Source: Chromatiales bacterium (GTDB taxonomy: Bacteria > Pseudomonadota > Gammaproteobacteria > UBA6429 > Thiohalophilaceae). Taken from it: a stretch of 64,000 bases of DNA. The position numbers were made by a program, and so were the translations under genes. The stretch spans positions 21,550-85,549 of the forward strand of contig JALTJZ010000008.1 in the NCBI GenBank assembly GCA_027076325.1. The letters are read 5' to 3'. The notes beneath the pieces are model-generated. The model did no database searches. It was not told the DNA's origin and saw only the letters and a program-made list of their open reading frames with translations. The stretch's first letter is position 1; every line of letters begins with the position of its first letter. This document shows positions 34,866-45,659 of this stretch, one piece after another.

Positions 34866-36272
34866 TTATTTTTGCTTGCTATTGTCATACAATCTGGCTA
34901 GCCCATATTGAGCCTGGTTTCGATAACTTTTTAAATAGCCGGTTCGTTTTTTTAACTCTGCAAGAACGATACTTTTTAACAGGCTGTGGTGTTTAGTTAT
35001 CAGGGAAGTTATTTTATTCTGCAATTCAGTAGTAGCTGTAATTGATTTAAATCGTTCCAGCTCCTTCAGATTGTTAATAAATAAAACAAGGTGTTTTTGA
35101 CTCAGGTCTATTTTATTTCGGTTTATTGTAAATGTATTATTTTTTATAGTTGACAAAGCATCTGATGTAATTCTTATATTTGTTGAAACTGAATTTATCT
35201 CATGAATTCTTTTCTGGTAGTAGTCTAAGGCAATAGAGTAGCTGGCAGCGGCTGTTTTATGTTGCCCGAGTTTTTCGTATACATAGGGTAATAGTAAGTA
35301 AGATTCTTCTACCGGCAGGGCATAGGCATCTTTCTGTTGTAATAGGTTAAGTATATTAAGTGCGCCTGTATTGTCGCCCTGGCTGGCGGCTGCGAGTGCG
35401 ATACCCAACATACCCCGGATTGCGTAGCGGCTATTTTTTTGTATATTTCGAAATGATTCTCTGGCTTCTCTAAAGTATTCCTGTTGAAGAAATGAATACC
35501 CCAATACGAGATAAAGCCGGTTAATAAATTCTTTGTTCTCTTTTTCGGATGATGGTTGTGCTTTTAGCAAAGCAGAGATAATAATATGAGCGTCTGACCA
35601 CCAGCCTTGCCGTATATAGGCAATGGCGGTGTTTAATTTTGCATAATGATAATATACTGATTCAGACGAAACTTTATTATAATATTTTAGTGCCTCACGG
35701 TGCTTGCGAATATTCTGTAGGGCAACACCATTCATCACTAAAGCGTAATGGCCATTATCGGCTGATAAATCGTCATAAATACCATCAAGTGTATTCAGTG
35801 TTTTTTTCCAGTTGCTTCGATTGAAATAATACCTGGAAAAGATAAATTTTACATTGGATATAAGTGATTTATCTCCTTCCGTCTTAATATATTGGTACAA
35901 ACTATTTGCAGTATTCCATTCATTATGGTCCAGTAATAATTCCAGAAAATGGAATATAGCAGGATCGTCAATATTCTTCTGGATTAATTTATTGTGGTAT
36001 TGTATTAGCTGAATGGCTTTAATATGGTTGCCTTTTTCTACCAGAAAGCTGATGGACTCATGGAGTGATTTTATATTTTTTATTTTAGTATATGTATTAC
36101 CAGGTTTTAGTTTGGTAGTTTTGTATATTTCTGATGATAAACGAATATAAAGCCTGTCCAGATTATTTATTTCCTTTTTTATTTTATTTTCTTCATGCGT
36201 GGCTGAATGCACACCCATAGCAGGTGTGATCCAGAGTAATATTGATAGAACTAGTGTTAACTTCGAGAACAT
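34866..36272 (-). CDS. Periplasmic TPR protein
   Basis: The protein has 468 residues. The N-terminus (KLTLVLSILLWITPAMGVHSA) is a Sec signal peptide with no lipobox. TPR-like pairs follow, for example HYALVMNGVALQNIRKHREA, YHYAKLNTAIAYIRQGWW and YLLLPYVYEKLGQHKTAAAS, and the C-terminus is a long basic helical region. It starts 32 bp after clpV in the same direction, so T6SS and TPR genes appear to share a transcript. The function is probably structural, in the periplasm, together with the two TPR lipoproteins. Confidence 0.72.
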   Translation of the reverse strand: MFSKLTLVLSILLWITPAMGVHSATHEENKIKKEINNLDRLYIRLSSEIYKTTKLKPGNTYTKIKNIKSLHESISFLVEKGNHIKAIQLIQYHNKLIQKNIDDPAIFHFLELLLDHNEWNTANSLYQYIKTEGDKSLISNVKFIFSRYYFNRSNWKKTLNTLDGIYDDLSADNGHYALVMNGVALQNIRKHREALKYYNKVSSESVYYHYAKLNTAIAYIRQGWWSDAHIIISALLKAQPSSEKENKEFINRLYLVLGYSFLQQEYFREARESFRNIQKNSRYAIRGMLGIALAAASQGDNTGALNILNLLQQKDAYALPVEESYLLLPYVYEKLGQHKTAAASYSIALDYYQKRIHEINSVSTNIRITSDALSTIKNNTFTINRNKIDLSQKHLVLFINNLKELERFKSITATTELQNKITSLITKHHSLLKSIVLAELKKRTGYLKSYRNQAQYGLARLYDNSKQK

Positions 36273-36304
36273 TTGTAACAGGTAACTTCTTGTGTTTATA
36301 TTTT

Positions 36305-39067
36305 TTAGTCTTCAATAAGCGCAGCTTCAGGCAGTTTCTGTTGCCGTTTTGCGGTTGTTTCAGGAACAGTATGTTTGTTTATACTGTATTTAAAGCAACC
36401 CGTATCGGTTACATCGACATAAATACTCGAGATATCAACATTATCGGCCATCATAGATAAACATTCTGATGCCATTTCAGGCAGCATGGTTTTTGTTAGT
36501 ATATTTTCTATGTTGCGTGCACCGGTATCCACTTCCTGGCTTCTGGCTACGATATGCAAAATGACATCCTCATTATAAGTAAATTGGGCGTTATAATTTT
36601 CAAGAACTCTTTTTTCAATTCGCCGCATATTTATTTTGCATATTTTCATTAAGTCTTCATCAACCAATGGGTAGTAGGGGATAACCGTGGTTCTTCCTAA
36701 AAAGGCAGGTTTAAAATAGTTTAAAAGTTGGGGTCGGAAATTATCCAGTAACACATCGGGCTCTGGTATTGTATCACTGGCCTCGCATATGGCTCGAATA
36801 TGTTCTTCGCCTGCATTGGATGTCATAATGATAACCGTATTACGGAAATCAATATCACGTCCTTCACCATCTTTAATAGTGCCTTTGTCAAACAAGTTAT
36901 AGAAAATATCCTGCACACCGGGGTGGGCTTTTTCCATTTCATCGAGCAAGATAACACTATGGGGTTTGCGTCTGACCGCTTCCGTGAGTACACCGCCTTC
37001 ACCATAACCCACATAGCCAGGTGGTGAGCCGAGTAGCATCGATACTTTATGTTCCTCTTTAAATTCGGACATATTAATCGTTGTGATATTTTGCTCGCCC
37101 CCATAGAGAATATCGGCTAACGCCAGTGCGGTTTCCGTTTTACCGACGCCACTGGAACCCACCATAAAGAAGACACCGACTGGTTTTCGTGGGTCGGTTA
37201 ACCCGGCTCTTGATGTTTTAATACTTTGTGCAATAGCTTCCAGTGCATGTTGTTGACCTATAATGCGGTTGCTCAGGATATTTTTAAGATCCATAATGGA
37301 ATGAATTTCATCAGCCACCATTTTTCCAACCGGAATGCCGGTCCAGTTCGCGACGACTTCGGCGATAGCCTGGCTGTCAACATTAATTTGAATCATGGGG
37401 CTTTCACCCTGAATTTTAGTTAAGCTATCCAGTAAGGTTTTTAGTTCGGCCTTTATTTTTTTGCGCTCAGCTTCGGTTATTTTTTTCTTGTTAGGCTCTC
37501 TTTTGTCGGCTGATTTCTTCGTATTATGGAAATCGGCCTCCATTTCTTTTTGCAGCTGATGTATTTTTTCAACAATGTCCTTTTCCTTGTTCCACTGTGC
37601 TTCTTGTTTAATCAGTTTGTCCTGTTGTTCATTTAATTCCGTATTGAGCAATTCAATACGCTTATCACAATTTCCTAGAATGGCATTTTCGCGTTCAAGT
37701 AATTTGATGTTGGTTTTGCATTGTGTGATTCTGCGCTGTGTCTCTTCGACAGACACCGGTGTGGCACTCTGGCTTAATGCAACACGGGCACAGGCAGTGT
37801 CGAGTAAGCTAACGGATTTATCCGGTAATTGCCGCGCAGTAATATAACGGCTGGATAATTTAACCGAGTCAATGATTGCTTCATCCATAATACGTACACC
37901 ATGATGGTTTTGCAGCATCACCGAAATCGCACGCATCATATTAATGGCTTTTTCTTCGTCGGGTTCTTCTATTTTTACTACCTGAAAGCGGCGTGTTAAA
38001 GCCGCATCACGTTCAAAGTATTTTTTATATTCTGCCCAGGTGGTCGCTGCAATGGTTTTTAGCTCACCACGTGCAAGAGCCGGTTTTAATAGATTGGCGG
38101 CATCGCCCTGGCCTTCTTTTCCGCCTGCACCGATCATGGTATGCGCTTCATCAATAAAAAGCACAATCGGTTCAGGTGACGCCTTCACTTCACTGATAAC
38201 TGATTTTAAGCGGTTTTCAAATTCGCCTTTTACACTGGCACCGGCTTGCAGTAAACCAAGGTCAAGACTCAAGAGTGTGACATTTTTTAATTGAGAGGGC
38301 ACATCACCAGAGGCAATCCGTAAGGCAAAACCTTCAGCAACCGCTGTTTTACCAACACCGGCTTCTCCGGTTAGAATTGGGTTGTTTTGTCTGCGGCGGA
38401 TGAGTATATCAATGATTTGACGGATTTCTTCATCGCGACCTAGCACAGCGTCTATTTTTCCTTGCTTTGCTGCCTCGGTAAGGTTGATTGTAAATTTATC
38501 GAGTGACGGTGTTTTGCTGGGGCTGCCAGTATTATCACTATCAGTATGAGTAGTAGATGACGACGTGTCACCGAGTTGGCTATCAGCCGATTCGCTAGTA
38601 CTGCCGACAATAGATCGGATCACACCTCGCAGTGAGTCCGGCGTAATTTTTCCCAATTCGCCACTCGTGGCCTCGGTGGCTCGACGTAAATTATCATCAA
38701 GTAACATGGCACCCAAAAGATGCGCCGATGTTGTCACTGTGTGTTGATAGTCAATGGATGCCAGCATCCATGCACTTTTAGCCAGCTCAACGACAGACGG
38801 GGATAATGCCGGTGCGCGGGTGTTGCCGGATTTAAGGTATTCCAGTTCTTTATTTAATTCCTGAGCAAATTTCCCGGGGTTAACATCAAATTTATCTAAA
38901 ATAGCCAGTAAGTCGCTGTCCTGTATTTCCAGTAATTTAATCAGCCAATGTTCTATTTCAACATTGTAATGTTGACGTGACAGGCAAAATCCAGCCGCAC
39001 CTTCGAGTGCTGTTTGGCATGGGCTATTTAATTTACCGACGAGTGATTTTAAGTCGATGCTGATCAT
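36305..39067 (-). CDS. tssH: T6SS sheath-disassembly ATPase ClpV
   Basis: The protein has 920 residues. The N-terminal double Clp repeat (residues 1-160) is the TssC-binding type, followed by AAA domain 1 (Walker [14 protein letters not shown] near residue 232, [14 protein letters not shown]) and a coiled middle domain. AAA domain 2 has Walker [13 protein letters not shown] near residue 639 and [12 protein letters not shown]. The order and the T6SS context separate it from ClpB. It unfolds the contracted TssB/TssC sheath for reuse. An AGAGGGAAG ribosome site precedes the ATG at 39067. Confidence 0.95.
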   Translation of the reverse strand: MISIDLKSLVGKLNSPCQTALEGAAGFCLSRQHYNVEIEHWLIKLLEIQDSDLLAILDKFDVNPGKFAQELNKELEYLKSGNTRAPALSPSVVELAKSAWMLASIDYQHTVTTSAHLLGAMLLDDNLRRATEATSGELGKITPDSLRGVIRSIVGSTSESADSQLGDTSSSTTHTDSDNTGSPSKTPSLDKFTINLTEAAKQGKIDAVLGRDEEIRQIIDILIRRRQNNPILTGEAGVGKTAVAEGFALRIASGDVPSQLKNVTLLSLDLGLLQAGASVKGEFENRLKSVISEVKASPEPIVLFIDEAHTMIGAGGKEGQGDAANLLKPALARGELKTIAATTWAEYKKYFERDAALTRRFQVVKIEEPDEEKAINMMRAISVMLQNHHGVRIMDEAIIDSVKLSSRYITARQLPDKSVSLLDTACARVALSQSATPVSVEETQRRITQCKTNIKLLERENAILGNCDKRIELLNTELNEQQDKLIKQEAQWNKEKDIVEKIHQLQKEMEADFHNTKKSADKREPNKKKITEAERKKIKAELKTLLDSLTKIQGESPMIQINVDSQAIAEVVANWTGIPVGKMVADEIHSIMDLKNILSNRIIGQQHALEAIAQSIKTSRAGLTDPRKPVGVFFMVGSSGVGKTETALALADILYGGEQNITTINMSEFKEEHKVSMLLGSPPGYVGYGEGGVLTEAVRRKPHSVILLDEMEKAHPGVQDIFYNLFDKGTIKDGEGRDIDFRNTVIIMTSNAGEEHIRAICEASDTIPEPDVLLDNFRPQLLNYFKPAFLGRTTVIPYYPLVDEDLMKICKINMRRIEKRVLENYNAQFTYNEDVILHIVARSQEVDTGARNIENILTKTMLPEMASECLSMMADNVDISSIYVDVTDTGCFKYSINKHTVPETTAKRQQKLPEAALIED

Positions 39068-39176
39068 GGTTCTTCCCTCTGTGATCTTATTCTATTTAGT
39101 TTGTACTTTATTTTTCTGGGTTTGCTATTGCTTATTCCAGCCTGTATCTATTACGCTCGCAATGACAATCCTATGT

Positions 39177-40292
39177 TTATTTTAATCTATTCGGTGACAC
39201 AGTAATGTCAACCGTTCCGCTTTTATCCTGTTGTTTTCCTGATTTAGGCAACCAGGTATTCCAGCCAACAATAGGTGGTGATTTTCTATTAAGTTCAACT
39301 TTGTCAGGGATATCTAAACGTTTAATACGGATGATAAAATCATAATTACATTCCAGTCCTGCATAAAGCCGCACAATTTCATTTAATGCCTTTAATGCAG
39401 GGGTACCGGGGGCAAAGTGCTGTTGCTGGTTTTTATTAAGAGGCCCAAGGATAATGCGTATTTTTCCTTGGGTATACCATCCTTTGCTGCCAAGAATTGC
39501 AGAGCGACTTAAGCAGGCATTCTGGCCTTTTGGCTGCGCAGTTGACGTTAGTCGTGTACGAACATCATCAATTAGGGGTTGCCATTGGCCAATAAATTCT
39601 TTTATTTGCACGGGTATGGAAAAGTGACGCTGTAATATTTGCTTTAAATTCGCTGATGTTTTTACGTTTTGACTTAATAAACCACTATAGAAAAGCAATG
39701 ACTCATCATTTGTATAAAGTCGATTATCAAGGTGTTTTGTACCAAGGCCAATGAGTGATAAAAGTGCTTTTGTATGTGCGTCTTTTTCCTGTTTCGGGTT
39801 TGCTATTAATTTTTTTCTTTCATACTCGATAGGTAATCGGTATTTTACTGATGCCTGGTAGAATAGTGAAATCGTACGATGGTTGAAAAGATCGAAAAAA
39901 TTCAGCAGCGACTTATCTTTTATTTTAAGACGTTGCAATATCATTTCAGTATAGTGGTAGGGTAATACTCCCGTTGTACCGGTGAGTCCCATTAAATTAA
40001 CTAAAACCTGCCACTGTTTTTTCTGCCCAAAATTTTTGTTTTCTTTCTTTATTATGGAAATATCTGATGAGTGAAATTCCAGTTTTTGGTTGCTATGAAA
40101 GCGGATTGCTTCATTTTCTGGCGGTACAAATTGTGCAACTGGCATTATCCCATTATTGCTTGGTTTGTCTTGCAACTCATAAAAACAGCTACGCTCTAAC
40201 AAACGCACGGTTTGAATAAAGGAGTATGCAGATACATTGTCTGTTAAATCCTGTGTTACAGAAGTATTTTTTTTCCAGCTCGTGGAGGACAT
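39177..40292 (-). CDS. tssG: T6SS baseplate protein TssG
   Basis: The protein has 371 residues, near the usual TssG/ImpH length. Typical features are SAYSFIQTVRLLERS at the start, AIRFHSNQKLEFHSSDI, GLTGTTGVLPYHYTEMI and FFDLFNHRTISLFYQA. TssG joins TssF, TssE and TssK in the baseplate wedge. The gene overlaps tssF by 37 bp and has only a weak AAGG ribosome site, so translation is probably coupled to tssF. Confidence 0.92.
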   Translation of the reverse strand: MSSTSWKKNTSVTQDLTDNVSAYSFIQTVRLLERSCFYELQDKPSNNGIMPVAQFVPPENEAIRFHSNQKLEFHSSDISIIKKENKNFGQKKQWQVLVNLMGLTGTTGVLPYHYTEMILQRLKIKDKSLLNFFDLFNHRTISLFYQASVKYRLPIEYERKKLIANPKQEKDAHTKALLSLIGLGTKHLDNRLYTNDESLLFYSGLLSQNVKTSANLKQILQRHFSIPVQIKEFIGQWQPLIDDVRTRLTSTAQPKGQNACLSRSAILGSKGWYTQGKIRIILGPLNKNQQQHFAPGTPALKALNEIVRLYAGLECNYDFIIRIKRLDIPDKVELNRKSPPIVGWNTWLPKSGKQQDKSGTVDITVSPNRLK

Positions 40293-42091
40293 TTTTTAAG
40301 GTAGCCTTCTTTATTTTTTAACTTTATAAGTACACGTGTAAATGAATTAATGGAACAATACAGAGCAAAGAAATGTTCTAAAATACTGGCAAACAAGAAG
40401 CTGCTGCTACCAGCGAGTTGTGAATCGTCCAATGTTACTTCAACTTCAATACCCCGGCATAATGTTGCATGGCCATCAATATTGAGTGGTGCGCTGATAG
40501 GATGTGCATCTACATTTTCGATAGATTCAATGAGTGCACGAGTGATTGCAGATTCACTAAAGTCATATAACCTAAGAATTTCTTTTAGTGCTTCGGTTGC
40601 GCTATCTTGCCCGGTCAGCGATAGATGGTTAAGATTTAGGTGTGATAATAAGCGCCAACGAGCATGGTTGCGTAAAGGGGGTTGTATCGTTGCTGATGGC
40701 TTTGTTATACACCGTATACTGGAACATGGTGGTGCACTGTCTACACATTGCAACCCAGGTTGTTCATTATTAAAAGGAAGTTTAGCTGGTTGGTTCCGAT
40801 TGCTACAGGTTGTATTTATAATTAGGATGCGATCATCAGCCTCATTGGGATTAAAGTTTAAGTCAACAAGATTTATATAAACATCACTTGCATCATCGCG
40901 CTCAAAATCACCAAGTTTTGAATGTCGTCGGGTAGCCGACCAGAATGAGTGTGTTTCACTTTCCTGATATTCGTGTGTTAGCCCATAGATGGGATGAAAT
41001 TCTTCGTGCTCTCCTGATGAACTGGTTGCGACTACTTTATCAATTGAGTAAACCTCAAAACCGGCTGGTCTGCGAACATCAGGTATTATTTGGTATTCAT
41101 GTTGTGTGTGATCCAGTTTTATGGGGTCAGTTTTTTGTTTAAACAAGTTAACAACCGGTGTGCAGCCTAATAAAAATGTTTCGGTTGATATGTTGTGTTC
41201 AAGCTCGACATCCGATGAGGCTAAATATACATAGATTTCAAGCTTACTGGTTTCGTAATCGGTTAGCTTTTTTTCTAAACCGGTAAAATCAACAAACATA
41301 AACTTTTCCGGGAAGATAAAATATTCTGTTAACAACCGGTAGCCAGAAAAAGAAGAATCCGGGTAGGGTAAAATGCCTTCGTCTTCATTAAAACCAACTG
41401 CTTGAATGCAATCTTTTCCTAAAGGTACTGGACTGGTATCACCTTCTGATTGTGCTATAACTACGTTAAGGCAATCGTTTAATAGTAACTGGTATAATGG
41501 GTTAATGTGTTGCGACTGGCCTTTTAAATAAAAACGAATTGTGTCGGGGGTTAGATCTGAAAATGTAATTTCATTCGAAAATGTTTCAAGCGCTATTTTT
41601 AAGACACTCTGTGCACCTTTTACTGACGAAGAACCTGGTGTAACAAATGGCCTGCCAATAACTTTAGCCGATGTGACTTTAATGGGAAGCAACTCGGTTG
41701 GGTATACGGTAGTGAAATGGCAGCGTTCTCCCTGAAACAGTTCGGTTTCGAGTAATGTATCTTTTGCAACCGTATAGCTGGCGTCGAGTTGTTCTTCATC
41801 GGCATCGAACTGGACAATACTCATCGACGGAATGGGCCGTTGGTAATGTGGGAATAAGACGTTAAGTAGCGAGTCGCTCAGTTCAGGGAAGTCATCGTCA
41901 AGTTTGTGTTGAATGCGGGCATTCAGATAGGCAAAGCTTTCAATTAATCTTGAGACATGGGGGTCTTCAATGGTGTCGGCATTAATCCCAAGCCGCCCTG
42001 CAATTTTAGGCTGCTCTTTTGAAAACGCTGAACCGAGTTGGCGGATAAAGGCCAGCTCTTTTTCAAAGTAGGGGAGAAGTTCATCAGCCAT
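40256..42091 (-). CDS. tssF: T6SS baseplate protein TssF
   Basis: The protein has 611 residues from the ATG at 42091, which has a strong GGGAGG site. An in-frame ATG at 42109 gives six extra residues and lacks that site. Family marks are LLPYFEKELAFIRQLGSAF, KIAGRLGI, DPHVSRLIESFAYLNARIQ and FPELSDSLLNVLFPHYQRP near the N-terminus. It forms the baseplate wedge with TssG. It overlaps tssE by 8 bp. Confidence 0.94.
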   Translation of the reverse strand: MADELLPYFEKELAFIRQLGSAFSKEQPKIAGRLGINADTIEDPHVSRLIESFAYLNARIQHKLDDDFPELSDSLLNVLFPHYQRPIPSMSIVQFDADEEQLDASYTVAKDTLLETELFQGERCHFTTVYPTELLPIKVTSAKVIGRPFVTPGSSSVKGAQSVLKIALETFSNEITFSDLTPDTIRFYLKGQSQHINPLYQLLLNDCLNVVIAQSEGDTSPVPLGKDCIQAVGFNEDEGILPYPDSSFSGYRLLTEYFIFPEKFMFVDFTGLEKKLTDYETSKLEIYVYLASSDVELEHNISTETFLLGCTPVVNLFKQKTDPIKLDHTQHEYQIIPDVRRPAGFEVYSIDKVVATSSSGEHEEFHPIYGLTHEYQESETHSFWSATRRHSKLGDFERDDASDVYINLVDLNFNPNEADDRILIINTTCSNRNQPAKLPFNNEQPGLQCVDSAPPCSSIRCITKPSATIQPPLRNHARWRLLSHLNLNHLSLTGQDSATEALKEILRLYDFSESAITRALIESIENVDAHPISAPLNIDGHATLCRGIEVEVTLDDSQLAGSSSFLFASILEHFFALYCSINSFTRVLIKLKNKEGYLKKCPPRAGKKILL

Positions 42092-42581
42092 TACCAACCT
42101 CCCGCACATTGATCGAACGTGTTACCGGCTCCAGTACCGAGTCGAATACAATAACTTCAGGGTAAGGATCGGCATATAAGGTTGCATCAATTCTAAACCG
42201 GACAGTACGATCCAGTTTATCAGTATTGTCCTGCAATGAAACTGTTACAGACTTAAAACGTGGTTCATAATCTTTTAATATGGATTCGAAATTCTCAATG
42301 AATTGTTGTTTCTTATCGAGATCTGACATATTGACGGTTGCCAGATCTGGCAAGCCGTAATTCAGAAGTGATAATTCTAATTGAGATAATTCCTCAGCTG
42401 GTTCCATAATTCTATGTCGGGTATTTAATAAATTTTCCAGGTCACGTCGTACGCTGTTGCGTAAATTCTTCAACTTATGATATTTATTGCTGTCGGCATC
42501 GATGCTGGATTGTGGTTCATCATCGAGTAGCCTGTCCAGTATTGAAGCACGTAACTTTCTTTTTTTATTAACTTGTGCCAT
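42084..42581 (-). CDS. tssE: T6SS baseplate protein TssE (gp25-like)
   Basis: The protein has 165 residues with the gp25-like pattern ASILDRLLDDEP, LRNSVRRDLENLLNTRHR, LSLLNYGLPDL and VRFRIDATLYADPYPEVIVFDSVL. The baseplate EPR motif is present as DYEPRFKSVTVS. TssE nucleates the sheath. The start lacks a strong ribosome site, and the gene follows the second tssC copy by 17 bp. Confidence 0.92.
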   Translation of the reverse strand: MAQVNKKRKLRASILDRLLDDEPQSSIDADSNKYHKLKNLRNSVRRDLENLLNTRHRIMEPAEELSQLELSLLNYGLPDLATVNMSDLDKKQQFIENFESILKDYEPRFKSVTVSLQDNTDKLDRTVRFRIDATLYADPYPEVIVFDSVLEPVTRSINVREVGNG

Positions 42582-42598
42582 TTTCGTTATAAACTCGG

Positions 42599-44131
42599 TT
42601 AGCCTGTTTTTAACAGCTCAGTTGCAAGTTCAAGCTCAGAAACCATTTGATCGAGTTGATAGTGTGGTTTCATATGAATTACACATAAAAACTGACCTGG
42701 CTTGGCAGGATGTTCTTTTACCCGAACTGAGGCTTCACGTAAGGGATAACGCGCCTGCGCTTCCCATTCAAGATCTTCCCGCCCGGTGGTGTATTTATGT
42801 AACCAGTTCTGAATATATTCTTCGACGTTACTGGCCGACTGGAATGACCCAATCTTGTCTCTGAATATAATTTTTATATAGTGAGCAATACGTGAGCCAC
42901 ATAAAATATGCTGTAGCATAACCGACAGTTTTGCATTGACGTTGGCTTCTTTATTGCTTTGCAGTTTTGGTTTATGCACTGACTGGTTATTATAAAAAGC
43001 GGCAAAAGGGCTATCGTAACACTGGCATAAGGGAATAAAACCCAGGTCACTCATTTCACGTTCAAGATGATCAGTAATAATGACATCGGTGATAGGCTTA
43101 GGTTGAATATTTTCGGCATCAGTCTTAAAACAATCAACGGGGAGTGTTGTTAATAAGCCGCCACCTATCTGGTTACGTATAACACCGCGTATATGGCCAA
43201 ACCAGCCAACATTAATAAACTCACGAATTAAAATGCTGGCAAAGCCATAGCAGGCATTGCCCCAAAGGTAATTTTCATTGCTGCGGGTTGCCGATTGTTC
43301 ATAAAAAAAGATACCTTTATAGCTGCCTGGCTGGGTACGGTAGGGTAAGCGTAATAAAATGCGTGGCAATGTTAAACCAATAAAGCGGGTATCCGGTTTA
43401 TCTCTGAAACGGTGCCATTTTATGTATTCTTTTTGACTAAAAATACTCTGTAAATTGAGTGGTTGACCCAGGCCTGCAAAATCATCCAGGCCAAACAATT
43501 CTGTCGATGCACCAGCAATAAAGGGAGCAAAGGCTGTTGCTGAAATTTCTGCGATGCCTTCAAGTGTCACCAGATCATCATAAGGATGGCGTTTGGAGAT
43601 TCGGTGGCTTATTTCATAATCACCAATCAGTACACCAAAAGGTTCACCACCGGCTATACCGTATTCGTTATTGTAAATTTTCTGGAATAACTGACTTTGG
43701 TCAAATTCCAGTGCACGGTTAATGTCTTTAGCAACATCAGCCCAACTGGCATCCAGTACTTTTATTTTTATATTTTTAGCTTCTTCAGCCTGTACGGTCA
43801 AATACCAGAGGCCACGCCAGGACGCTTCCAGTTTTTGTAAGCGAGGGTGATGGATTATTTTATTCAGTTGCTCGTTAATTAAATGATCAATTTCGGAAAT
43901 AGAAGTATGGATAATGGCAGTAATATCATCGGTGCTCTTTATTAGTTTATTTTGCGCATGCTCATTTAGCCAGTAAAAAAGGGCTTTGATGGTGTCTGTT
44001 TCAGACAAAAATTCATCAAGGCTGGTTATATAGGCCGGTTGTTCGGTAAGCGACTTTAATATTGGACTGCGATTGATAGGTTGTTGAGCTGGTGATTTAA
44101 TATTATTGGGCGACAGCACTGCTTTATCCAT
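42599..44131 (-). CDS. Second TssC-family protein (ImpD/TssC40-like paralogue)
   Basis: The protein has 510 residues and the TssC/EvpB family layout: HPRLQKLEASWRGLWYLTVQ, AEFDQSQ-like EFDQSQLFQKIYNNEYGIAG, EPFGVLIGDYEISHR and YLWGNACYGFASILIREF. Compared with the upstream TssC it has a longer, proline-rich N-terminus and many substitutions, and it begins DKAVLSPNN. Tandem TssC-like genes also occur in Rhizobium (ImpC, ImpD) and Agrobacterium (TssC41, TssC40). The role of the second copy is not clear here. A GC-rich hairpin separates the two genes, and no good ribosome site precedes the ATG. Confidence 0.88.
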   Translation of the reverse strand: MDKAVLSPNNIKSPAQQPINRSPILKSLTEQPAYITSLDEFLSETDTIKALFYWLNEHAQNKLIKSTDDITAIIHTSISEIDHLINEQLNKIIHHPRLQKLEASWRGLWYLTVQAEEAKNIKIKVLDASWADVAKDINRALEFDQSQLFQKIYNNEYGIAGGEPFGVLIGDYEISHRISKRHPYDDLVTLEGIAEISATAFAPFIAGASTELFGLDDFAGLGQPLNLQSIFSQKEYIKWHRFRDKPDTRFIGLTLPRILLRLPYRTQPGSYKGIFFYEQSATRSNENYLWGNACYGFASILIREFINVGWFGHIRGVIRNQIGGGLLTTLPVDCFKTDAENIQPKPITDVIITDHLEREMSDLGFIPLCQCYDSPFAAFYNNQSVHKPKLQSNKEANVNAKLSVMLQHILCGSRIAHYIKIIFRDKIGSFQSASNVEEYIQNWLHKYTTGREDLEWEAQARYPLREASVRVKEHPAKPGQFLCVIHMKPHYQLDQMVSELELATELLKTG

Positions 44132-44142
44132 ATTAAATAAGG

Positions 44143-44162
44143 GCGGGGAGGTTTCTCCCCGC
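44143..44162 (-). terminator. GC-rich hairpin between the two tssC genes
   Basis: GCGGGGAG, a 4-base loop and CTCCCCGC form a perfect 8-bp stem. Read on the minus strand, it is followed by CC and TTATTTAA and lies just after the tssC stop. It may act as a partial terminator or an mRNA-stability element that lowers expression of downstream genes relative to tssB and tssC. Confidence 0.6.
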
Positions 44163-44168
44163 GACTAT

Positions 44169-45659
44169 TTATCCTGCTTTTGGTATTTTTGCAACAAGCC
44201 GTAATGAGGCTGTCAGTTCTTCCATTTGCAACCACGGGCGCATCCACGCCACAGCATTGTAAACACCGGGTTGGCCAGGCACTTCTTTAACTTCAACTTG
44301 TGCTTCGGCAAACGGAAATTTTGCTTTCATTTCAGGGCTGGAACCGGGGCTGGCATTCACATAGTTGCCTATCCAGCGGTTAAGCCATTCTTCTGCATCG
44401 GTGGCTTCCATAAATGACCCGACTTTATCGCGTGCCATTACTTTAAGGAAGTGAGCGATACGGGAGGTTGCCATGACATATGGCAGACGTGCTGATATTG
44501 CAGCGTTAGATGATGCGTCTGGGTCATCATATACCTTGGGTTTTTGTGTTGTCTGTGCACCAAAGAAAACGGCATAATCGGTATTTTTATAATGGCACAA
44601 AGGTAAAAAACCGAGCTTGCTTAGTTCAGCTTCACGGCGGTCAGTAATGCCAATTTCAGTTGGGCATTTTTGATCCATATCACCATCATCACTGACAAAA
44701 ACGTGGGATGGCAGGCCTTCTACTTTGCCACCACCTTCTGCGCCACGGATGCTGGTGCACCAGCCGTTTTCAGCAAACGATTTAGTAATGGTTGTGCCCA
44801 TTGTATAGGCCGCATTCATCCAGCAATATTCGTCATGTTGACCTTCTAGGTGCTTACCATCTGTTGTCACGTGTGCTTCTTCAAAGTTAAACACTTCGAC
44901 CGGTTTTGTTGCTGTACCGTAAGGTAAACGTGCAAGCACGCGTGGCATGGTTAAGGTAACAAAGCGTGAATCTTCGCTGTCACGGAAGCTGCGCCAGGGG
45001 ATATATTCTGCTGAATCAAATATTTTTTCGAGGTCGCGTGGTTTGGATAATTCAGTATAGCTATCGAAACCAAACATCGATGGGCTGGCTGCCGATATAA
45101 ACGGGCAGAAGCCGGCCGCAGCAATGTTCGACATATTGGTTAATAAATCAATATCATCTGGATGCGATGAAAATTCATAGTCGCCGATTAAAGCGGCATA
45201 AGGCTCACCACCGGCAATACCAAATTCACTTTCGTATATCTTCTTGAATATTTGGCTTTGGTCAAATTCTGCTGCGGTGGATAAGTCTTTAACCAGTTCT
45301 TTCTGGCTAATATTCAGCATTCGAATTTTTAACTGGGTGCTTGTTTCAGAATTCATTACCAGATGATTTAAGCCACGCCATGAACCTTCGAGTTTCTGAA
45401 ATTTTTCATTATGTAAAATGGCTGATAACTGGCTGGACAAGGCACTATCAATCGCTGCGATTGCGGCATTAATTGTGACGGCAAGGTTTTTATTCCATTT
45501 CACCGTACCTTTCATTGCTTCCGCAGTAAGGGTTTTTAATAAATCCTCAGTGACATCTTTTGCCGTTTGCTTTGTTGCACCAATGGCCTGCTCCAGTAAA
45601 CTGACTTCCAGAACATCATCATCCAGAAGCTCTTCAACTTGTTGTTCTTTCTTAGCCAT
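44169..45659 (-). CDS. tssC: T6SS contractile sheath large subunit TssC
   Basis: The protein has 496 residues, the usual TssC length. Conserved stretches include [53 protein letters not shown] and [16 protein letters not shown]. It assembles with TssB into the contractile sheath. Its ATG overlaps the tssB stop by one base (TAATG), which couples their translation. Confidence 0.96.
   Translation of the reverse strand: MAKKEQQVEELLDDDVLEVSLLEQAIGATKQTAKDVTEDLLKTLTAEAMKGTVKWNKNLAVTINAAIAAIDSALSSQLSAILHNEKFQKLEGSWRGLNHLVMNSETSTQLKIRMLNISQKELVKDLSTAAEFDQSQIFKKIYESEFGIAGGEPYAALIGDYEFSSHPDDIDLLTNMSNIAAAGFCPFISAASPSMFGFDSYTELSKPRDLEKIFDSAEYIPWRSFRDSEDSRFVTLTMPRVLARLPYGTATKPVEVFNFEEAHVTTDGKHLEGQHDEYCWMNAAYTMGTTITKSFAENGWCTSIRGAEGGGKVEGLPSHVFVSDDGDMDQKCPTEIGITDRREAELSKLGFLPLCHYKNTDYAVFFGAQTTQKPKVYDDPDASSNAAISARLPYVMATSRIAHFLKVMARDKVGSFMEATDAEEWLNRWIGNYVNASPGSSPEMKAKFPFAEAQVEVKEVPGQPGVYNAVAWMRPWLQMEELTASLRLVAKIPKAG

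Noticed and set aside
36305..39067. ClpB chaperone
   Set aside because: Its place directly after tssG and its N-terminal domain point to ClpV.
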